From positions 1 through 5,115 of the forward strand of contig DAOTYX010000110.1 in assembly GCA_034434635.1 (NCBI GenBank): a stretch of DNA of 5,115 nucleotides, given 5' to 3'. A model generated the notes under the pieces. The model was not told where the DNA came from and made no database searches. It saw only the letters and a program-made list of their open reading frames with translations. This document shows positions 1 to 4,336 of this stretch, piece by piece. The stretch is from DAOTYX01 sp034434635 (GTDB taxonomy: Bacteria; Chloroflexota; Anaerolineae; B4-G1; DUEL01). Numbering within the stretch: position 1 is the stretch's first letter; the number at the start of each line of letters is the position of its first letter. A program made the translations under genes and the position numbers.

Positions 1-641
1 CTGAACTGCCCGACCAACCCTTGATCCTGGCACAGCCGCAGCAGCGTGACGAGCATCCTCTCCGGGCCGCAGGCGTAGAGGGCTGGCGGGTGGCCTGCGA
101 AGGCGGAATCCTCCCAGCCGTGCTCTGCCATCTGCGCCACGACCTGGGTGACCGGGCCGTGGTGGCCGACCGAACCGTCGTCGGTGGCCAGGATGGGCGG
201 GAGGCCCAACTCCTGGAAGCGCGCCAGGTAGATGAGGTCGCCAGCATGACGCGCGCCGAGGGCGACAACGGTGGGAATGGAGCGGGCCAGCGCCTGGCTG
301 GCCAGGAAGTAGAGCGGCGCCGCGCCGTACCCTCCGCCCACCAACAACGCGGCCCGGTCGGTGAGGGGTGAGAAGCCGTGGCCGTATGGCCCGCGGATGC
401 CCAACCGTTCCCCGCGTTCCAGGCGATGCAGCGCGGCGCTGAATGGCCCCACGCGGGCCACGGTGAGCGTCAGCGGGGCAGGGTGGGCGATGGAGATGGG
501 CTTCTCATCCACCCCCGGCAGCCAGACCATCACGAACTGCCCCGGCTCCGCCTGCGGCAGGTCGAGGTCCAGCACAAAAGTGCGCACCCGTTCCGTTTCT
601 ACCTGGATATGGCGAATGGGCACGATGGTTGGCAGGTTCAT
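1..641 (-). CDS. pyrK: Dihydroorotate dehydrogenase electron-transfer subunit (PyrK), 3' end cut off by the window
   Basis: Reading leftward from ATG 641-639, 213 codons are open to the window edge. PyrK carries FAD and a [2Fe-2S] cluster and passes electrons from the PyrD flavin to NAD+ in class 1B dihydroorotate dehydrogenase, a step of cytoplasmic pyrimidine synthesis. Visible layout: an N-terminal FAD-binding barrel (about 1-93) with the flavin motif KPISIAHP (47-54) and GERLGIRGPYGHGF (77-90); then an NAD-binding half with LLVGGGYGAAPLYFLA (99-114), GARHAGDLIY (129-138), ATDDGSVGHHG (152-162) and LYACGPERML (188-197). These match the ferredoxin-reductase-like PyrK family. Family members are about 260 residues, so the C-terminal cysteine cluster for the iron-sulfur centre should lie just outside the window; it would separate PyrK from related electron-transfer subunits of hydrogenase or glutamate synthase type. 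GGAGG lies 4 nt before the ATG, which fixes the start. A pyrD gene downstream (leftward) is expected but not visible. Confidence 0.85.
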   Translation of the reverse strand, partial: MNLPTIVPIRHIQVETERVRTFVLDLDLPQAEPGQFVMVWLPGVDEKPISIAHPAPLTLTVARVGPFSAALHRLERGERLGIRGPYGHGFSPLTDRAALLVGGGYGAAPLYFLASQALARSIPTVVALGARHAGDLIYLARFQELGLPPILATDDGSVGHHGPVTQVVAQMAEHGWEDSAFAGHPPALYACGPERMLVTLLRLCQDQGLVGQF

Positions 642-645
642 CTTT

Positions 646-650
646 CCTCC
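646..650 (-). promoter_or_regulatory. Shine-Dalgarno of pyrK
   Basis: On the minus strand GGAGG (650 to 646) is followed by AAAG and then ATG at 641-639. It is a full-strength site with slightly short spacing and decides the pyrK start. It lies 3 bp from the proximal arm of the inverted repeat at 654-744, so RNA folding there could affect access to it. Confidence 0.8.
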
Positions 651-653
651 ACT

Positions 654-744
654 TCTCAAGAGGCCCGACGGGAAGTGTATCACGAAGGGTGCATTATGGG
701 AAGGGGATGAGTCCCTTGGTGTCTTGTACGGGGGCCTCTCGAGA
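654..744. repeat. Spaced 13-bp inverted repeat in the pyrK/hydrolase divergent region
   Basis: TCTCAAGAGGCCC (654-666) and GGGCCTCTCGAGA (732-744) are reverse complements at 12 of 13 positions, separated by 65 bp. In RNA read leftward (pyrK direction) the one mismatch becomes a G-U pair, so all 13 positions can pair; in rightward RNA it is an A-C mismatch. A smaller hairpin, AAGGG/CCCTT (701-717), sits in the loop. The arm at 654-666 is next to the pyrK ribosome-binding site, and the arm at 732-744 is about 9 bp upstream of the hydrolase -35. It may be a leader structure for pyrK, a pair of operator half-sites, or chance. Confidence 0.4.
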
Positions 745-753
745 TCTGCGGAC

Positions 754-781
754 TTGCCTAAGGCTCCCTTTCTGCTACAAT
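754..781 (+). promoter_or_regulatory. Extended -10 promoter for the glycoside hydrolase gene, probably giving a leaderless mRNA
   Basis: TTGCCT (754-759) resembles the -35 consensus TTGACA. A 16-bp spacer follows, then TACAAT (776-781), one base from TATAAT, with the TG of an extended -10 at 773-774. The hydrolase ATG begins at 789, only 7 nt after the -10 box, where transcription would be expected to start. No Shine-Dalgarno is present between the promoter and the ATG (CGTCCCT), which fits a leaderless transcript. The call assumes a housekeeping sigma-70-type factor. Confidence 0.6.
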
Positions 782-788
782 CGTCCCT

Positions 789-2435
789 ATGAGACGATGG
801 GTTTTCCTGCTCCTCACCGTGTTGCTTTTGCTGCCCCTGTTTCCCGCTTCCGCCCAGGTCGCCATACCCGATTACCGCTTCGGCGTCATCGAAGCCTACG
901 ATGCCCCATGGGCCGCCGCAGAGTTGGGGGCCGGCTGGACCCGCGTCACCTTCCGCTGGAACGAGGTCCAACCGGACGGGCCTGACCAGTGGAACCTGCC
1001 CATCACCGACGAGCAGTTGAACCTGGAACTGGCGCAGGGGCGGCAGGTGATCGGGCTGATCACCAACTGTCCCGGCTGGGCCACCGACACGAGTCGCGGC
1101 GTGGGCGTGCCGGTGGGGCTCTACCTGGGCCACAATGACCCCAACAACCTGTGGGCGGTCTTCGTGCGCGCCCTGGTCGCCCGCTACGCTGGCCGAATTG
1201 ACCACTGGATCGTCTGGAACGAGCCGGATATCTGGGAGACCTACCACCAGAGTTGGGGAGGGACGGTGGAGGATTTCGCGCAACTGATGCGCGTCTCCTA
1301 CGGCGCGATCAAGGAGACCAATCCCAACGCCGTCATCCACCTGGCGGCGGTCACCCACTGGTGGGACGCTAACTACGGCCGCGAGCTCTTCCTGCGCCGC
1401 CTGCTGCGGACGCTCGCCGCTGACCGCAACGCCGCCGCCTACAACGATTACTTCGACGTGATGACGTTGCACATCTACTTTCAGCCGGAGAACGTCTACG
1501 ACCTGACCGCTTTCTACTACGGCCTGCTGCGTGAGTACGGGCTCAGCCAGCCGATCTGGATCGTCGAGACCAATGCCGCTCCGTCGGATGACCCGGCCTG
1601 GCCGGTGGCGAACCCGCAGTTCCAGGTCTCCCAGGAGGGACAGGCGGCCTTCATGATCCAGGCTATGGCGTTGGGCATCGCCGCCGGGGCACAACGCATC
1701 GCGGTCTTCAAGATGGCTGACACGGAGCGGGACCTGGCGGCCAACCCGGAGCCCTTTGGGCTGGTGCGGATGGATGGGACCCGTCGCCCGGCTTTCACCG
1801 CCTACCAGATCGCCGCCACCTACCTGGCGGGCTTCCGCTCCGGCCGCTGGGAGCGGCGGGATGACCTTTCGGTGGTGGTGGTGGACCGCGGCGCGCAGAT
1901 GACCACGGTCGTCTGGTCGCGCACGCCCTCGCCGCAGAGGGCGGTGCTGGCGGCGCGCACCACCAGCGCGCTGCTGGTGGATATGTATGGCCGCGCGCGG
2001 CGGGTCTACCCGGAGCGGGGCTACTACACCCTCGACCTGCCGGGCTGTCCTTACGAGGGCAGTTGTCTGATCGGCGGCGCGCCGCTGTTGCTGGTGGAGG
2101 ACGCGCCCGGCGAGACGTCCGCGCCGCCGCCGCCCGCGCCCACCAGCCCGCCGGTTGAGGTCTCTGTGTTGCCCACGCCGACCCCCGTCTCTACCTACAC
2201 CCCCACCCCTACCACTACTCCCACGGGTACGCCTACTCCGACCCCGTCGCCGACTTCTACCCCCACCGTCCTTTCGTCTCCCACAGCGACTCCATTCCCG
2301 TTGCCCACTCTCACACCAACCCCGCTCAATCCCGGCCCGCCACTGCTGACCGCTGGTTCTTCCGCCGCGCTTCCTCTGGCTGGAGCGCTGGTGCTCCTTC
2401 TGCTGTTGGTGGGACTGGCTGCGCGTCGCCGCTGA
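789..2435 (+). CDS. Secreted, membrane-anchored clan GH-A glycoside hydrolase (GH39/PslG-like or GH5-like)
   Basis: This 548-residue protein has a signal peptide (about 1-22: MRRW, a Leu-rich core, cleavage near ASA-Q) and is exported. Residues about 27-350 look like a (beta/alpha)8 barrel of clan GH-A, which cleaves glycosidic bonds with retention. HWIVWNEPDIW (139-149) gives the acid/base Glu145 after Asn144, MTLHIYF (225-231) is the beta-6-type segment, and IWIVETNA (256-263) gives the likely nucleophile Glu260. The 115-residue spacing and the late segment AVFKMADTERDL...FGLVRMDGTRRPAF (305-336) recall PslG-type GH39 enzymes; GH5 is the main alternative. Substrate is not readable. A small beta-rich domain (about 355-437, with Cys420 and Cys426 as a possible disulfide) follows, then a Thr/Pro stalk (about 443-516), LPLAG (528-532), a hydrophobic helix (533-545) and RRR at the end. 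The tail implies anchoring at the outer face of the membrane or, speculatively, sorting to the wall. The gene has its own promoter and no Shine-Dalgarno. Confidence 0.8.
   Translation: MRRWVFLLLTVLLLLPLFPASAQVAIPDYRFGVIEAYDAPWAAAELGAGWTRVTFRWNEVQPDGPDQWNLPITDEQLNLELAQGRQVIGLITNCPGWATDTSRGVGVPVGLYLGHNDPNNLWAVFVRALVARYAGRIDHWIVWNEPDIWETYHQSWGGTVEDFAQLMRVSYGAIKETNPNAVIHLAAVTHWWDANYGRELFLRRLLRTLAADRNAAAYNDYFDVMTLHIYFQPENVYDLTAFYYGLLREYGLSQPIWIVETNAAPSDDPAWPVANPQFQVSQEGQAAFMIQAMALGIAAGAQRIAVFKMADTERDLAANPEPFGLVRMDGTRRPAFTAYQIAATYLAGFRSGRWERRDDLSVVVVDRGAQMTTVVWSRTPSPQRAVLAARTTSALLVDMYGRARRVYPERGYYTLDLPGCPYEGSCLIGGAPLLLVEDAPGETSAPPPPAPTSPPVEVSVLPTPTPVSTYTPTPTTTPTGTPTPTPSPTSTPTVLSSPTATPFPLPTLTPTPLNPGPPLLTAGSSAALPLAGALVLLLLLVGLAARRR
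2172..2324 (+). repeat. Thr-Pro repeat stalk coding region within the hydrolase
   Basis: Residues about 462-512 are an irregular TP/TPT array with some Ser. The DNA is a loose 6-bp period of C-rich, G-poor codons (ACN CCN), a sharp local strand bias compared with the rest of the gene. Such stalks act as extended, often glycosylated spacers between a surface enzyme and its anchor, and their length tends to vary by slippage. Confidence 0.75.
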
Positions 2436-2447
2436 GATGCGCAGTGC

Positions 2448-2467
2448 GCGGAGGGATACCCTCCCGC
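2448..2467 (+). other. GC-rich hairpin just after the hydrolase stop codon
   Basis: GGAGGG (2450-2455) and CCCTCC (2459-2464) form a 6-bp stem around ATA. Allowing one bulged C, GCG (2448-2450) can extend it by pairing with CGC (2465-2467). It begins 13 nt after the TGA. No U-run follows (AGGTTGGAAAGACTC), so it is not a classical intrinsic terminator; it could be a weak or pausing terminator or a 3' end protecting structure. Confidence 0.35.
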
Positions 2468-2596
2468 AGGTTGGAAAGACTCAATTTCATCTACACCGGC
2501 TCAGCCTCCGCCTTTCGCCAGGCGGGCTTCGTCGAAGTGCTGCGCCGCTCGGATACCCGCCCGATCATGCGCTACGCGATACGCGATTTACGATAA
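2465..2596 (+). pseudogene. Remnant of the C-terminus of a small GNAT N-acetyltransferase
   Basis: Reading in the frame of TTC 2486-2488 up to TAA 2594-2596 gives RRLERLNFIYTG, then SASAFRQAGFVEV (2501-2539), then LRRSDTRPIMRY (2540-2575). This is the typical ending of single-domain GNAT acetyltransferases: a small turn, 'xxF..AGF.EV', an 'RRS.TRPIMR' strand and the stop. The catalytic core and acetyl-CoA loop that should precede it are missing, because the hydrolase ends at 2435 and occupies the upstream DNA. The only start available is a GTG at 2444 (50 codons) without a good ribosome-binding site. I therefore read it as the leftover of an older gene cut by a deletion or by insertion of the hydrolase gene. 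It is not a copy of the downstream GNAT-like protein, whose C-terminus differs. The frame differs from that of the extended reading 2437-2607 of the next gene. Confidence 0.6.
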
Positions 2597-2600
2597 GCGA
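2573..2600 (+). repeat. Heptamer tandem repeat (TACGCGA-type) upstream of the GNAT-like gene
   Basis: Four consecutive 7-bp units are seen: TACGCGA (2573-2579), TACGCGA (2580-2586), TTTACGA (2587-2593) and TAAGCGA (2594-2600). The first two are identical, the fourth differs at one base, and all end in CGA. The array follows the natural end of the GNAT remnant (RPIMRY), supplies its last few codons and stop, and runs up to the Shine-Dalgarno of the next gene. It looks like spacer DNA rather than a coding signal. Confidence 0.55.
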
Positions 2601-2607
2601 GGTCAAT

Positions 2608-3720
2608 ATGGAAATCCGCCCTGTCACCAGCCGCGCCGACCTGCGTCGGTTCGTGGAACTGCCCTATCACCATTACCGCAACGACCCGGTCTGGGTGCCG
2701 CCGCTGCGCAGCGAGCAGCGCGCCCAGTTCGACCCGCGCCGCAACCCTATGCTCGACCACTGTGAGGTGGCGCTGTTCCTGCTGCTCGACCACGGTCGGC
2801 CCGTTGGTCGGGTGTCGGCTTTCGTGGACCGCCTGGCGGTGGAAGCGTGGGGCGCGCCGATCGGCCTGTTCGGTTCCTACGAGTGCCCGCTGGACGCGGA
2901 GGCCTCCCGGCTCCTGCTGGAGACCGCGCGCACCTGGTTGCGGGAGCGGGGGATGACCAGGATGCGCGGACCGTGGAGTTTCGCCTCCCAGGAGTGGGGG
3001 TTGGTGGTCGAGGGTTTCACGCCGCCGCCGGTGATCATGGCTCCGTACAACCCCCCGTACTACAACGACCAGATGGTCGCCTTCGGCCTGCAGAAGGCGA
3101 AAGACCTGCTGGTCTACTACGCCGATACCGCCGAAGGGTACCGCATCCCTCAGCGCTACCTCGACCTGACCGACCGTATCCAGCAGCGATACGGTGTCCG
3201 CGTCCGAGCAGTGGATATGAAGCGGCTCGAAGAAGAGGTCGCCGCCATCGTGGAGGTCAGTAACCGCTCCATCGGTCCCAACTGGGGCTTCTACCCGGTG
3301 ACGGAGGCGGAGGGGCGCGCGCTGGCCCGCGACCTCAAGGCGATCATCAACCCGCGGGCGGTGCTCATCGCCGAGGGGCCGGATGGCAAACCGGTGGGCT
3401 TTGCGCTCTCCATCCCTGACGTCAACCTCCTGCTCCGCGGGCTGAACGGACGCCTCTTCCCCTTCGGCTGGTTGAAACTGCTCTTCGGTCTGCCCCGCCT
3501 GCGCCAGTACCGCATGTGGGCGCTGGGAGTGATCCCGGAGTATCAGGGCAAGGCCGTGGACGCGCTGCTCTACCGCGCCACGCACGATGCGCTCTACCCG
3601 GGCGGGGTCCGCCTGGAGGTGAACTACGTGCTGGAGGACAACGTGCGTATGAACAACGCCCTGCAGCGGTTAGGGGTGAAGCCGTTGCGGCGGTATCGGG
3701 TGTATGAGATGGAGATATGA
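2608..3720 (+). CDS. 370-aa GNAT-superfamily-like protein, possible N-acetyltransferase, substrate unknown
   Basis: I start this gene at ATG 2608, where GAGG (2599-2602) lies 5 nt upstream. The in-frame ATG at 2437 would add 57 residues read out of frame through a GNAT remnant and a repeat. The protein appears cytoplasmic, with no signal peptide. Two halves can be seen. Residues 1-170 hold HYRNDPVWVPPLR (22-34), VALFLLLDHGRPVGRVSAFV (54-73), RMRGPWSFASQEWGLVVEGF (118-137) and MAPYNPPYY (144-152). Residues about 195-370 look like a GNAT fold: VLIAEGPDGKPVGFALSIPD (252-271), ALGVIPEYQGKAVDALLY (305-322) and a final NYVLEDNVRMNNALQRLG (339-356) of the 'N..M...L...G' type. The acetyl-CoA loop normally reads R/Q-x-x-G-x-G/A; here it is QGKAVD (313-318), so the key glycines are replaced. 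Acetyl-CoA use is therefore not certain. It probably heads the operon with the two lipoprotein genes downstream (31- and 18-bp gaps). Confidence 0.7.
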   Translation: MEIRPVTSRADLRRFVELPYHHYRNDPVWVPPLRSEQRAQFDPRRNPMLDHCEVALFLLLDHGRPVGRVSAFVDRLAVEAWGAPIGLFGSYECPLDAEASRLLLETARTWLRERGMTRMRGPWSFASQEWGLVVEGFTPPPVIMAPYNPPYYNDQMVAFGLQKAKDLLVYYADTAEGYRIPQRYLDLTDRIQQRYGVRVRAVDMKRLEEEVAAIVEVSNRSIGPNWGFYPVTEAEGRALARDLKAIINPRAVLIAEGPDGKPVGFALSIPDVNLLLRGLNGRLFPFGWLKLLFGLPRLRQYRMWALGVIPEYQGKAVDALLYRATHDALYPGGVRLEVNYVLEDNVRMNNALQRLGVKPLRRYRVYEMEI

Positions 3721-3735
3721 CGCGGAGACGCGGAG
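3720..3735 (+). repeat. Octamer tandem repeat ACGCGGAG x2 at the GNAT-like stop codon
   Basis: ACGCGGAG occurs twice in perfect tandem (3720-3727 and 3728-3735), then degenerates into AGGGGGAGATGCGGAA before the lipoprotein ATG. The first A is the last base of the upstream TGA. Read in the frame starting at 3704 it encodes DAETRRGGDAE, a low-complexity segment that should not be taken as a real protein N-terminus. The purine-rich run also supplies the ribosome-binding site of the next gene. Confidence 0.55.
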
Positions 3736-3736
3736 A

Positions 3737-3743
3737 GGGGGAG
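3737..3743 (+). promoter_or_regulatory. Shine-Dalgarno deciding the GerMN lipoprotein start
   Basis: GGGGGAG at 3737-3743 lies 8 nt before ATG 3752 and 11 nt before ATG 3755. It supports these starts over the ATG at 3704, which lies inside the upstream gene, has no comparable site, and would place charged repeat-derived residues ahead of the signal peptide. Confidence 0.55.
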
Positions 3744-3751
3744 ATGCGGAA

Positions 3752-4318
3752 ATGATGAAGGTAATGACGTCTCTGCCATTGATGGGAATGCTTCTGCTGG
3801 GTGTGGCGTGTACACCGACGGTGCCAGCCATGGTGCCGGTCTCGCCAACGGCATCCACCGGAGGCGCAGGCCATTCCACGCCCACTCTGCCTGTGGTGAC
3901 GGAGGAGCCATCTCCCCAGACGGCGCAGTTCTTCCTCATCGCGCTGGAGGACAACGGACAGTCAGGCCTGGCAGTCGGCTGTGGCGATAGCGCCGTCCCG
4001 GTCACGGTGGAGGTGCCCGCCGGGTCGGAGCCGTTGCGCGTGGCGCTGGAGACGCTTCTCGCCATCCACGAACCGTACTACGGCGAATCGGGCCTCTACA
4101 ACGCGCTCTACCAGTCCGACCTGCAGGTGCAGTCGGCAACGATGGAGGGCGGACAGGCGGTGGTGCATCTTTCCGGGACGCTGATGCTGGGCGGCGTGTG
4201 TGACAACCCGCGTGTCCAGGCACAGCTGGAGGAGACAGTGCGCCAGTTCTCCCCGACGGGCCAGGTGGCCGTCTTCGTCAATGACGTGCCGCTGGCCGAC
4301 GTCCTGTCGCTTCGGTAG
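3752..4318 (+). CDS. GerMN-domain lipoprotein
   Basis: From ATG 3752 the protein has 188 residues; ATG 3755 is equally possible. It opens with a lipoprotein signal peptide (MMKVMTSLPLMGMLLLGVAC), with Cys20 as the probable lipidated residue. The lipobox GVAC is acceptable but has Gly rather than Leu at -3. A Thr/Ser/Pro-rich spacer (21-57) leads to one GerMN domain (about 59-187): FFLIALEDNG (60-69), GCGDSAVPVTVEVPA (76-90), PLRVALETLLAI (94-105), GLYNALYQSDLQVQSATMEG (114-133), AVVHLSG (136-142) and a final QVAVFVNDVPL (171-181). GerMN domains occur in the spore protein GerM and in actinobacterial LpqB lipoproteins; they are non-enzymatic as far as known and are thought to mediate contacts at the cell envelope. 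The protein should sit on the outer face of the cytoplasmic membrane. It lies 31 bp after the GNAT-like gene and 18 bp before the LysM-CAP gene, so probably shares their transcript. No sporulation gene is nearby, and the role here is unknown. Confidence 0.78.
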   Translation: MMKVMTSLPLMGMLLLGVACTPTVPAMVPVSPTASTGGAGHSTPTLPVVTEEPSPQTAQFFLIALEDNGQSGLAVGCGDSAVPVTVEVPAGSEPLRVALETLLAIHEPYYGESGLYNALYQSDLQVQSATMEGGQAVVHLSGTLMLGGVCDNPRVQAQLEETVRQFSPTGQVAVFVNDVPLADVLSLR

Positions 4319-4336
4319 CAGCCAGGTGCTGTGCGG

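Noticed and set aside
735..765. Possible PyrR-binding loop in the pyrK leader (minus strand AGTCC ... GAGAGGC)
   Set aside because: Both halves of the PyrR anti-antiterminator consensus seem present, but they are separated by about 11 nt instead of about 3, and no antiterminator/terminator pair with a U-run follows.
21..792. Overlapping plus-strand open frames (21-371, 361-792, 378-710)
   Set aside because: They lie opposite pyrK, which has unmistakable FAD and NAD motifs and a good ribosome-binding site, or run through the intergenic region. None resembles a protein family.
1868..1884. GGT/GTG microsatellite inside the hydrolase
   Set aside because: A short run encoding four valines in a beta strand; ordinary for GC-rich coding DNA.
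2448..2480. Intrinsic (Rho-independent) terminator for the hydrolase
   Set aside because: The hairpin is good but is not followed by a T-run, so I list it only as a structured element.
2589..2594. TACGAT as a -10 box for the GNAT-like operon
   Set aside because: No acceptable -35 lies 16-18 bp upstream, and the hexamer is part of the heptamer repeat.
2572..3585. 337-codon open frame on the minus strand
   Set aside because: Antisense shadow of the GNAT-like gene. The translation is His/Arg/Gln-rich with no recognisable motif or ribosome-binding site.
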